From: Gamsiella multidivaricata
Taxonomy: Eukaryota > Mortierellomycota > Mortierellomycetes > Mortierellales > Mortierellaceae
Direction: 5' to 3'
Length of the DNA stretch: 52,676 nucleotides
Assembly (NCBI RefSeq): GCF_025024155.1
Contig: NW_026251847.1
Location: 1 to 52,676 of the forward strand
The stretch's first letter is position 1. Each line of letters begins with the position of its first letter. The notes beneath the pieces are model-generated. The model had not been told where the DNA came from. It was given only the letters and a program-made list of their open reading frames with translations, and did not search any database. Below are positions 1 to 10,290 of the stretch, piece after piece. The position numbers and the translations under genes are program-made.

Positions 1-1053
1 TGGGGATCATCCAGAACGCGTGGAGGAAAGAACGGAAAGGCCTTGCTCAGCTGGGACGACTTTTTGAAAGAGAATGAGCGCGCGATGTCGGACTTTGTTG
101 AGGGCCGCATGTCCAAGGTGTCCAGGAGCGTCTTCTTGAGCCTTGTGCGAACAGAGGCCAATGCCATCTGGCAGGGACTGGAGAGAAATGTCATGGATCT
201 GCTTGAAAAACAGGGTAAACTGCAGGGTCGAAGTGCGCCAGCGAGAACAGGCTACCGATCCTCTGCCTCATCTAATGGCCGAGCATTGACGGAGGTGGAG
301 CAGGATCTCATCATGGGATTAATCGATGAGGCGCTTGATAAGTATTCTGCGGATGCGATGGCAAAGCCGGACTATGCGCTCTTTTCAACTGGTGCTCGGA
401 TTATCCCAAAGCTGACTTCGCCCAGCTACTATCACGTGGTGCAGCCGACATTTTGGGGCCGATTAGGCCTGAAGTTCCTTGTACCGTTGCCGAGACGAGA
501 GAAGACGCCAGAGAAGGCTATTCAGCCCGATCTTCACGCGGGCGAATGCTGGGCAATGGAGGGCCAGGATGGACAATTGGGCATTCGATTGGCGAGACAA
601 ATTGTGGTAACTGAGGTCACGATTGAGCATGCGGATCCGAGCGTGGTTCTGGACATAAACAGCGCACCCAAAGAAATTGAGGTTTGGGGTCTTCGAGGCA
701 ATGACGAGTCTGCAAGACCAACCGCGGAGCAGCAGTCAGAGGACAATTTGGCAGCACCATTGGACGACCAGCGCGACCAGCAGCAGGAGAAAGAGCAAAC
801 AGCGCCAGTGACAAATACGAAGCGAGGTGCTTGGTGGCGCGAGGGTATTCCTTGGAGAGGTGCGACGCTGTTGACGACGGTTCAATACGATGCCGAGGGT
901 GACAAAAAGGCACGGCAGACATTTTCGATCCCACTTTCGAAGCAGACGGTGCCTTCCATTGGAGTTGCCCTGCGATTCAAGTCAAATTGGGGACATCCCA
1001 ACTACACATGTGTCTATAGAGTTCGGGTGCATGGACACGAGCTGTCGCCCTGA
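1..1053 (+). CDS. SUN-domain protein, 3' part (5' end outside window)
   Basis: The frame is open from the first base to the TGA at 1051-1053 (350 residues), so only the C-terminal part of the gene is present. The last ~230 residues have the order of a Sad1/UNC-84 (SUN) domain: an ALFSTGARI-like start, GECWAMEGQDGQLGIRLA, the SAPKEIEVWGLRG block, and a C-terminal SNWGHPNYTCVYRVRVHG. SUN proteins sit in the inner nuclear membrane and bind KASH proteins across the perinuclear space, linking nucleus and cytoskeleton. A charged, Gln-rich insert of about 45 residues (near 720-830) interrupts the domain between the VWG strand and the QTFSI strand. The transmembrane and N-terminal regions lie upstream of the window. 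It converges on the syntaxin-18 gene, with 248 bp between stop codons. Family assignment is firm; the paralogue (Sad1-like or another SUN protein) cannot be told from this part. Confidence 0.88.
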   Translation, partial: WGSSRTRGGKNGKALLSWDDFLKENERAMSDFVEGRMSKVSRSVFLSLVRTEANAIWQGLERNVMDLLEKQGKLQGRSAPARTGYRSSASSNGRALTEVEQDLIMGLIDEALDKYSADAMAKPDYALFSTGARIIPKLTSPSYYHVVQPTFWGRLGLKFLVPLPRREKTPEKAIQPDLHAGECWAMEGQDGQLGIRLARQIVVTEVTIEHADPSVVLDINSAPKEIEVWGLRGNDESARPTAEQQSEDNLAAPLDDQRDQQQEKEQTAPVTNTKRGAWWREGIPWRGATLLTTVQYDAEGDKKARQTFSIPLSKQTVPSIGVALRFKSNWGHPNYTCVYRVRVHGHELSP

Positions 1054-1301
1054 AGAAAACAACAACACAAAATGACTGCTGGCTAGTCTATTGCCCACCT
1101 TCTTCGCTATTGTGTACAATATCTAGCTGTATCTGTATTTATGACCTTCATCTCGATTTGTATTTTTAGGATAGTGTCAATAATGGGCCATAATACATGA
1201 ATTACATTGTACGAAGCACAGAGACGTTCACATGGTTAGAGGAGTAGTAGTCGGCAATTGTTGGTTGTCATTAGTTTTATTGTGGATGCGCCTGGTTTTC
1301 T
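1054..1301. other. convergent intergenic spacer
   Basis: This spacer holds the 3' ends of two convergent genes. It is AT-rich with polyadenylation-like motifs and no coding signal. Confidence 0.5.
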
Positions 1302-3149
1302 TCAGTCGTACCAGTCCAGGAAGAGCAGCACAAAACTTGCCAAGATCAAGAAGAACAAGATCCACTTGCGAGTGCTGCTGTTCCGCTTCCCAGCCTTGAT
1401 AAGTTGATCGTTTCCGGCATCAATATGACCGATGGCTGTCAAGGCCTCTTCATGCAAACGATCAGTCTGCAATGTTTGAATTTCAAGATGTTCCTGAATA
1501 GTCGAGTGAAGTGACGAGAGTTCCATCATGGACGACTCCAGTTGTCTAGAAGAAACGCGATTGGGATCCGAGTATACAGAAAACCTGGGGTCAGAAAGGT
1601 CACCTTGGATTTGAGGAGAGACAATAGAACTAAAGCGAGATTATGTGACAATGCGTACCTGACTTGATTCAACTCTGTCTCCAGTTTCTGGACGATATTC
1701 TCGTTCTCCAGCTGCAGCATCTGTCTCTGCTCTGCTGTCAGGCTGTTTTCGAAATCCTGCTCTTCGTCCACGAACCCATCTCCCGGCTGTTGGCTTTGAT
1801 GATAATACTGAGCGGACGAAATACCTTTCGAAGAAGCATTTGTAGGTGCAGCAGATGAACCATACGATGGAAGTGGCGACGCACCAGATGTTCTGTTTGC
1901 AACATCGGAAGCCCTATCGCCCGGTGGTCGTGGACTGGCATTGTTATTCCTGCGTTGCGACAGCATCACCCCTGGTCCCAGTGGTCCTGCCTCAGAGTCG
2001 TTGCGTCTTATGCCATAGCCATTCGCTCCCGCTGCGCCGGGTTTGGGCAAAGCCTTAAAAAGCGAGCTATGGTGATGGTGTTGTCGGAAGGGGGGAGGTT
2101 TTTTTTTTTTTTTTGTTATGCGTAACAGCGGGCGTCAGATCGAAGGCAAGGGTAGAGTTAATCATCGTCACTCAGCAGCCCGCTTTGCATTTTTCGCGAA
2201 CACATCCTTACAGCTCTGATTGCTGCATACCTCTCTCGCTTCTCCATCTCGCGGGCTATCCTGGCCTCATATTGATCCTTATGCAGTGTGGCGAGACTGG
2301 CGAGCCGTTCATTTAAGTAAAGAGTCACGCCCTGACGATGTTGTGCCAAGTTGTCAACAGGACCCATGGAACCCGTTGCAGCTGTCAAGAGTTGATTCAG
2401 TCCTGCCACTGCCATGTTGCCGCTGCTGCTCTTTTGTTGTCTCTTCCGGCGTTCTATATGGTAATCATAGATGTAAATACAAAAAAAGTTCAATACAGTA
2501 ATTACGCATGTCTGCTGCATGGTTTAGCTCCTTCCTCGCAGTTTCCGTGTCACTGCTGCCTACCTTGCTCGAGCGTCTCCAGTTCCTCGATCGCACCCTT
2601 GATCTGCCGCATCATTACTTTCGCCTGCATATCGATGCTGTCGCGATCTTTGTCTGAGAGTGTGGTTAATGACGAAACCGTCTCCAAGAGGTCGTTTAAC
2701 AGCTTCGACGATCCGGAGGTGCTGCTGCTGCTGCCGGCCCCATTGGAGCTATTCTTGGGTATAGAGTCGGATCGTCGTGGGCCGCGCATCGAATTTGCAC
2801 TGGCACCGGTTGATCCTGCGCCACGAGAAAGGTTGAGATATGCGGGTCGCGTAGTGATGATGAACGCGCGAAGGTCTGCCATTGTCCTTGACTTTTTTTA
2901 TACAACAAACATACGGTACAAAGAGTAAGTCGTCCATGAATACATCCACTGTGGAAGCATGGTCACCAAGCAAAGCCAATTTGACAAAAGCCAAGTAGAC
3001 ACACATACAATATTATGTGCTTCCTGTATCCAGAGATCCGGTTGCTGAGGTTTGGTGAGTTGTTTGTTGGGCGCACGATGCCCAGTGGCATCTGAGGCCT
3101 GGCTCAGGTCTTGAACTGTGGCGCGGAAGATGTTGGTCAAGTCAGGCAT
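1302..3149 (-). CDS. UFE1: Syntaxin-18 / Ufe1-type Qa-SNARE
   Basis: Five exons, read on the minus strand: 3149-3009, 2891-2564, 2453-2212, 2053-1659 and 1545-1302. All phases join, giving 449 residues. The N-terminus (MPDLTNIFRATVQDL) matches the syntaxin-18 start. It is followed by the LRAFI/DRDSIDMQAKVMMRQ helical region of the N-terminal domain. The C-terminal third has the heptad-rich QLESSMMELSSLHSTIQEHL SNARE helix and the tail anchor WILFFLILASFVLLFLDWYD, which closely resembles animal syntaxin-18. Known family role: ER target-membrane SNARE for Golgi-to-ER retrograde fusion, working with Sec20 and Use1. The middle (exons 3-4) is a low-complexity Ser/Asn/Gly linker that varies in the family. 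The donor of intron 1 is GTATGT; the acceptor of intron 3 is the least certain (TTAAG chosen to keep phase). A 17-T run lies in intron 3. Confidence 0.9.
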
Positions 3150-3640
3150 GATGGTGACCTTGCAGTGATGACTGAATTAGTGAACGCCTTCCTGTCGAGA
3201 GTAATGTCTTTATTCTGCTTCTTTTTATCAGCGCTGTTGAGTCCGGTTGAGTGTCTGTATGGTTCGGTGAGGCTGCAAAAAGGCAAGATGAAGGATGGGC
3301 ACGCATGAACGCGATAGGCATCTGGTCACCAAGCACTATTTCAGCCAATTGACATCCCAAAAAGGAACATCAGAACCTATCCTCTTTGGGGCTGCAAATA
3401 CCACAGACAACACCTTGGCTTTTTTTATTTTATTTTATCAAAAGCCGCTTCATTGTTTTATATGGTCTTCGCAAAGATTGGATGAGGGCCAGGACACTAG
3501 ACGATCCAGGCTTCGGGCAGCTGAACTTGATGCTTGCAGATATTTATCTTCAGCTATGAGTCCGTACATGTATTTGCAGTCAGTATGACCCAATTGCGCA
3601 TAGGCTGGCACCGCGACCAAGACCCCCGATGTTGTTTTCG
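3150..3640. other. upstream region of syntaxin-18 gene; no gene seen
   Basis: This stretch lies between the syntaxin-18 start and the decayed DUF4246 copy. It has only short chance frames with no recognisable protein. It probably carries the syntaxin-18 promoter. Confidence 0.4.
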
Positions 3641-3649
3641 CTCTAGCTA

Positions 3650-4720
3650 TTCATGTAATCCGCATGTCAGGCACTACTTCCGTACTTGGAGTTTTTGGGA
3701 GTGAGTCCGGTATCGGCTATCTTGACCAGCACTTGCAAGGGCCTGTTCACAAAGCTCTAAAAAAAAAAACTCGGCTGGCGTTTTGAACTCTAGTATTTCG
3801 AAGGCGGATAGGCACATTTCCGGATGAATAGATGCTCGTCAGCTTCCTTGGCCTTATCAACGCCTTCCTCATCGGCAAAGCCGATATCATAGTCCCATGA
3901 TCCTTATTCCCGGACTCAGCATCAGGTTGTTCTCCATACCGACTACAAGGGCCTGTCTTCAGAAGTAGCTCCTAAGTGTCAATGTCTTGCGCATCAATCA
4001 AGACGCCTCGGATATGAGCATGGAGTACGCGAGGTCTTTCTCGAAAACTATGTGCATGTTTTTGTGCTTGACTGAAAATAAAATGATCGATATAGGACAT
4101 GGATGAAACTCTGTCCTTTTCCCATTGACTTCATTAACCTTGAGATCGACGGATAGCCATTGGCACTTCTTGGAGGTGTAGGCAACATTAATATCGCCGG
4201 CTTTGTGCGCCCTGCACGGTCATGCCTTTATCAATGAAGTCAAATGCCGGAGTAGCCTTTTTCGTTCCGCAACAGGGGTCCTACCGACGACGAAGACAAT
4301 GACGGAATGACGGATGGACAAATATCGAAGAGTCGCATGTTTGAGCCTGGATGCAAGATCTTGAGATACTCAGGCATATGCTCCAGCTTCCTGGCGCACT
4401 TCAACATGTCTTTCAGCTCTGCTGGAATCCGATCGTATACTCACGATGCCGAGCTCGATCGGTACATGGGACTTTCTCACAGTTCGCGATTGACACTCCT
4501 TGGCATGCCACGCGAGCTTCTTGAAAACGTATTTGATTAGTTCATCTCGCAGTGCCTACCCTCTACAGCGCGTGTTGTTGGTCTCTTTGAGTTCCTGCTT
4601 CCATCGGGTGGAAATGACGGGATCTTTGTACCTGTTCCGTCAACTTAATGGCACTCGATGCCCCGCGTATGACCAATTCGGGGAGAATAGCAACTAGGAA
4701 GCCCCAGGTGTTACAGTTTT
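3650..4720 (-). pseudogene. Decayed DUF4246 gene copy (minus strand)
   Basis: Read on the minus strand, this stretch aligns piece by piece with the better copy at 5410-7032. About 4700-4500 matches the N-terminal ASNAIREK/RWWEKFKDP region. About 4440-4320 keeps a readable LKCARKLEHMPEYLK and HPGSN segment corresponding to KKLEDVPEHLKDWHPGSN. About 4180-4110 matches the EKYQWLPTDFEV region. About 3770-3650 matches the LQVIVKLANIEL to GGTWHVEG region, with the Trp codon changed to TGA (3667-3669). Frameshifts and stops run throughout, and the part corresponding to the last ~190 residues of the family was not found. It is clearly dead; the outer limits are approximate. Confidence 0.75.
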
Positions 4721-5409
4721 CATTCCACAAGCACATCAGGAACCACTTCGGAGCCATCGCGAACGCAGCTGAGATGAGCGAGGTAGGTTGGTGCTGCTGC
4801 TCAAAGTTCAAGAACAGAGCTGCGCAACTGCCAGATTTCCTCAGACGCATGCTAAACCTTAAACCACGGTCGTCGCCATCTCGCTCACTCCTTTTCCTCG
4901 CTCCCAGAGCAGCGCCAGTCGCAAGACGAGAAGAAGGACATTAAGACGGCCAGAGAGACAGGTTTCATTAGCATTGAAGGCGAGATGATTATTATGCATT
5001 AGCTAGCGATTTGTATGAAATACATTAAGAGATATGAATAGTCCAAAGGAAGTGCTCCTACTGCCTATTCCTGGTTGTTGTGGCCGCTCCTAGCCTTATT
5101 GCCTCTTGGACCTCCACATTTATCATTGCTGTCGAAATTGCGCGTTTTCCTTGCCTATATGTGTTTTCACAGCTATGGTGTTTTGGAGAACAAAGACTCC
5201 AAAAACCGGTACATGTACCTTTTTTTTTTTTTTTTAGCTTTTTTAGGTACCGGGGCTTTTTGATTTGATGTGTTACAGAATCTTAATTTTTGCCACCATT
5301 TTTCGTGTAATATATTTAAGGAATGGGATTCCTTCAGTTCTCTTATCGGACTCATCCCTTCAACCCCTTTGAACACTTTCCTCCTCTTCTCTACCGCCAA
5401 CAACTTGAC
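4721..5409. other. intergenic region upstream of DUF4246 gene
   Basis: No gene recognised. A T-rich run at 5220-5235 is flanked by near-palindromic GGTAC-containing sequences (about 5206-5219 and 5245-5256), which could be a small hairpin or a degraded element. The sequence just upstream of the ATG at 5410 is pyrimidine-rich, as expected for a promoter or 5' leader. Confidence 0.35.
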
Positions 5410-7032
5410 ATGTCCTCCAAATCGTCTTTGCCCCATCCCTGGACAAGCGACAAATACAATAGCGGCTTTCATCCCACCCTCCTCGCCGAATTGTCCATGC
5501 GTGCGGCTTCAAACGCTATCCGCGAGAAGCCACGTTGGTGGGAGAAATTCAAGGATCCAATTATCTCTACCCGTTGGAAGCAAGAGCTTCAGGCAGCCAG
5601 TAACGAGCACAACGATGGAATGGTATTGCGAGATGAGCAAATTGAGCATGTCTTCAAGGAGCTCGAGTGGTTTGCAGAGCAGCGCAAGGCGCAAGTCGAG
5701 CAGGACGTCGAAGCGCCCATTGAGATTGCCATCGAGGGCACGTGACGATCTGATGGACTGATCCCACAATCATTGAAGGAGCGATTGCTGGCCTGTGTTA
5801 AGAAGCTGGAGGATGTACCTGAGCACCTCAAGGACTGGCATCCAGGTTCAAACAAACAAGTCCTGGACTTGGTACACCCGTCTCTCTTCCCCTTTATCGC
5901 TGGCAGGACCCGTGTTACCGAACAAGAGGCGCTCCCGCCATTCGACTTTATTGGCCAAGGCAAGGTTCTCAAAAAGGCTCCCGATCCTAGTGGCATCATT
6001 CCTATCTATGTCTCCGAGAAATATCAATGGCTGCCTACTGATTTCGAAGTCAGTCCCGAGGGTAAGGTCAAGATCAAGTCCTACATCAACAACCTCCATC
6101 CGGTCGAGCACAAGGACATGTATCCAGTCCTTGAGGAGGTCTTTGAAAGGTTTCTTCCAATGTTCGAGGATGTCCTCGCAGAGATGCGAGACATACCCCG
6201 CAAGAGAAACATCCTGACCGTAAATCCCTATGAATGGTACGGGGAGCGACCAGAGGTCGATCCTGAGAACGAAGACTTTGACAATGACGAATGGTATAGA
6301 ACCCGCGAGCCTATTCCTGTCACCATCCCTGAGTTCAAATCTAGAGAAGTACTCAACAAGTACGAGCTCAGGACTGGAAAAACACTCCAAGTCATCGTCA
6401 AGTTGGCCAACATCGAACTGACCCCAGAGAACCCAAAGTACAACGGAGGCACCTGGCATGTCGAGGGCATGGGTAATGAGAACATTGCCGCGTCAGGAAT
6501 CTACTATTACCACTCAGAAAACGTTAGCGAGTCGCGTCTGAACTTCAGGATCCAAGTGAAGGAGCCGAGATACGAGCAGTCGGACGATAAGGGAGTCATG
6601 TTCATGTATGGACTCGCGAATTATCAGCCCTTGGTGCAGTGCCTGGATGGTATCGTGACCAAGCAGGACCGATGCATCGCTTTTCCCAATATATATCAGC
6701 ATCAGGTTCAACCATTTGAACTCGCGGACCCCACCAAGCCTGGATATCGTCGAATTCTGGTCTTTTTCTTGGTTAATCCTGAGCAGCCTATCTTGTCGAC
6801 GACCCATGTACCGCCTCAACAAAAGGGCTGGGTACCACCTAAGGGGCTACTGCTGGAAGTTGCTCAAAAGATGCCGCCAGAGATCTTTCAGCAAATCGAT
6901 TCGTTGGTGGGTTGGCCTATAGATATGAAGGAGGCGAAGAAACACCGGGAAGCACTGATGAGAGAGCGCAAGTTCGTTGTCAAGGACAACGAATACGTAT
7001 ATGAGCGTATATTTTACCTTTGCGAGCATTGA
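5410..7032 (+). CDS. DUF4246 family protein with one in-frame TGA
   Basis: A single frame runs from ATG 5410 to TGA 7030-7032 (540 codons plus stop), interrupted only by a TGA at 5743-5745 (codon 112). The same frame could start earlier, at 5323, but family similarity begins with HPWTSDKYNSGFHPTLLAEL just after 5410. Recognised blocks are SMRAASNAIREKPRWWEKF, DWHPGSNKQVLDLVHPSL, GGTWHVEGMGNENI, RCIAFPNIYQHQVQPFEL and KPGYRRILVFFLVNPE, plus a C-terminal FYLCEH. DUF4246 is a fungal family of unknown function. My inference is a 2-oxoglutarate/Fe(II) oxygenase-like fold, with H350, E352 and H431 as possible metal ligands and R447/R448 as a possible co-substrate arginine. The TGA sits where relatives appear to have Trp (TGG to TGA). 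No GT-AG intron that removes it keeps frame. It is therefore a recent pseudogene, a readthrough case or an assembly error. Confidence 0.8.
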
Positions 7033-7371
7033 CGGATTCATACATAATGCATTTTTTTTAAAAACATAATACCCTCTTGATAAATAAAATTACTAGGGGT
7101 TTTTTTTTACATAAAGTGATAGTCAGGATCGTGCTGCCTTCGACTTTTTTTTTTTTTTTTTTTTTTTTTTTGGTGCTCTTACATTAGGCTTTGCAACAAT
7201 AACACTATCCATTGCCTTTCGTTTTGGACATGGCTAGAAGGAGCGATTGATGACCATGTTGTAATTCGCGTTGGAGTTAACACAAAGAATTTAGCACGTG
7301 CACAGACAATTTGCCAGCGTCTACCCAACCTTAAACACGACGGATGCTCTAAAATCTCACTTAACGCAATA
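7033..7371. other. spacer with 27-nt poly(T) tract
   Basis: Noncoding. It contains the 3' end of the DUF4246 gene and a homopolymer of 27 T at 7145-7171. Confidence 0.5.
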
Positions 7372-7900
7372 ATGTCTTCACCGTCCTCCGTCCCTGGATC
7401 GCGGACAAGTACGACTGCAGCTTCTCTGTCACGCTCCTTGTCGAATTGTTAATGGGAGCAGCCTCGAACGCCAGAACGAGAAACCCAACTGGCAGGAGAA
7501 AAAAAGGATTCAGCTACTTCTATACGAGGAAGGTGGGTCCACCCGAGTCCGACCCCGGGGACGAGGAGTTTGGCAAAATCGAATGGTGCAACAATCGTCT
7601 TCTCATTCCAAACCTGAGGCCAAGGCCGACACGACGACCCGCCAAGTGATCGTCGACTCCGCCAACATCAAACTCTTGTGTCGAAACCCCCTGCCTACGA
7701 GGGCGGCACCTGACACGTCGAGGGTGTGGAGAGGTCCGCCACCAGGGATCGTCTCGCGGATCGGGAACTTGTTGGATCGACCCATGAATGTAAAGGAACC
7801 CAAGGAATACGGGAAGGAGCTGGCTAAGGAGCGTACCCTATTTCGCCAACAACATCAACAATACCGTTTTCGGACAACCCCTTTCTCTTTTCGAGCACCG
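7372..7900 (+). pseudogene. Second decayed DUF4246 copy, internally deleted
   Basis: 7372-7510 aligns with the first ~110 bases of the 5410-7032 copy: the MSSKSSLPHPWTSDKYN region through ASNAIREKPRWWEK. The sequence then jumps to the region corresponding to residues ~265-290 (YEWYGERPEVDPENEDF), then to QVIVKLANIE and GGTWHVEG, and finally to SLVGWPIDMKEAKKHREAL (here IGNLLDRPMNVKEPKEYGKEL, 7758-7822). The Trp of WHVEG is TGA at 7711-7713, as in the minus-strand copy. Internal deletions and frameshifts make it non-functional. It lies in the same orientation as, and just downstream of, the better copy, so a tandem duplication followed by decay is likely. Confidence 0.75.
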
Positions 7901-8113
7901 AACCAGCTTGTCCCTGCCATGCACAGCAAAAAAACAAACAAACGGATAGACAAATAGAGATCGGATAGACAAATAGAGGTTCAGTCCGGAGGAATACATA
8001 TTTATTATTCTTTCGTATATGAACAATGCACCGGAAGCATCCTTGGCCTGAAAGTATTCATCTGGCATTATCTCGACTGCCACCATCCGTCATAGCCTTC
8101 CTTCGGGTCCTTT

Positions 8114-9778
8114 TCAAGCACTCAGCAACATCGCCTCCAGATCCGCCTCCGTAACCGCGCCCTGCTCGAACAGCTCATCCAACTCATCGTCATCCATGAT
8201 CACTGCACGCTGCCCGAAGCCCAGATCATGCTTCGCATGCGTAATATCCGTCTTGAGCGCTCCGTCCCAGACCTGACTAGCATTCTGCACAAATCCAGCC
8301 TTCGCGCCCGTGGTCGTGCTGTTACGCGACAACCCATTCGATATCGATGATGGCGACGACGGCGACGACGGCGATTTCTGGAACTTGTTCGAAGCCGGTG
8401 ACAACAAGTACATCGTTTCTCCGACATTCTTGCCATTCGTCTTGCTGTTCGCCGCAGACAACGAAGACCGGCTACCTACACCGTTCATAACCGCGTTCGG
8501 CGATCCAGCGCCCTGCTCCGCATCCTCCCCGTCCTGTGCCTGTGCTCCATTCATGAACTCGTCCTTATGGCGCGGCACAAAGCCTCGTACTCGATCGAAT
8601 CCCAAGAACTGTGGCAGCTGATGCGTCTCGATCGCGTACTCGAAATCATCAAACACACCGCGGTACTCGGTTCCCACAAAGATCTGTGGCAGCTGTGTCT
8701 CTCCACCGTTCTTCCGACGCATGTGTCGCTTGGCCTCGTCCGAGACTGATACATCCACGAACTCGTACTCGATCTCGAGTTGTTCCAACGTGTCGCTAAT
8801 CGATTGCTGTGCCCGCTTCACCTTCAAGTTTCCGCTCACACTCGAGCCATAGATCTGAACCGTCTTGACCTTGTACTTCTTCGTGTTCTTCAGCCTGCAG
8901 GAAAAAAGAAAGTAATAAGGAATCAAGATGTCAGTTTTCAAAACACACAGCCGCATCGTAATAAAGTATTTTGACATGTAAAAATGATCCTGCGAAAATA
9001 AAGAAACATACATGGCGCTCATGGACGCATTCTCCAGGTCTTCCATCAATTCGTCAACTCGCTTATTCAACTCTTCAACCTCCGATTCCTTGGCTGCCAG
9101 CAACTTCCGGATCTCCTCCACCTCTGCCCGCATACTCTCCAGCTCTCCTTTCGTCTCAACATTCACCCGTTCCAGCTCCTGCTCTGCTTCTACCTGACTT
9201 GCCTGAACCGCCTGCAGTTCCGCTGTGATCTTCTCCATAGTCCCCAAATGCTCTTGCTTCAATTGCCCAATCAGCTCCTCATGGGCCTCCTTGTCGCTCG
9301 TCAGCTTATTTTCCCATTCCTGGACCTCAGTCTCATGCTTCGTGACCAGCTCCAACATCCGCGACTCTTGCACTTCCTCTAGGTCCTTGATCTGCTGAGC
9401 AAATGAATCCTTAAGCTCCTGAATCTCTGAATCTTTCGAGTTCCCAGACTCTGTCAGGGCCGTGATCTGCTCCTCATGTACCCTGATCAGCTCCTGGACC
9501 TCGGCATCGTGTTTCATCGTCCAGGCAGATTCGATATCAGCACGAAGGGCTTCCAACGCCTCTGCGTGCACTGCAACCGCTTCCGCTTGGCTTTGAAGAG
9601 ACGCCTCCATTTGGGCCTCAAGTTCTTTGACCTTGGCATCTTTTTCGCGTTCGCTCAACTCGCCCGACTCTTGCAGCGCCTATTGTTATAATTTTTTTTT
9701 TTTTTTTATAAATTCATCGCGTTATTAGAAATTTTCATCCCGACTGATTCAAATACCATGTGAAAAACATTTTGTTCC

Positions 9779-9809
<31 letters not shown>

Positions 9810-10117
9810 CATACCTTCAGGGATTCAGCAACAGCATCCCTCTCCGCCGTCATAGCCGATAACAAGGCCTCATGAGTCTCCCTGAGCATCGAGATCTCGA
9901 GTGCGCGTTCGGCCGCGATGTCCTCGAGGGCCTTGGCATGATGGATCTGTGCATCACTGAATTGTTTCCTCAAATCCTCCATCTCCTGCAGAACCTGCTG
10001 CACATCGGACGAGATCGGCTTCCGTTGGGGTTCAGGCGTGAACGTCAATTCTTCGAGCTCTCGCCTCATCCGTTCTTCTTGTTCCTGCAGAAGCTTCAGG
10101 GTGTTGTCATGCTGTCG

Positions 10118-10150
<33 letters not shown>

Positions 10151-10255
10151 AACAAACAAAGACACAAGCAAACAAACAAGTAAGCAAGCAAGCAAGCAAA
10201 AAAAGAAAAAGGCGCATTAGAATCCACAGTGCGAACCACATGCGCACAAAGATCA

Positions 10256-10290
<35 letters not shown>

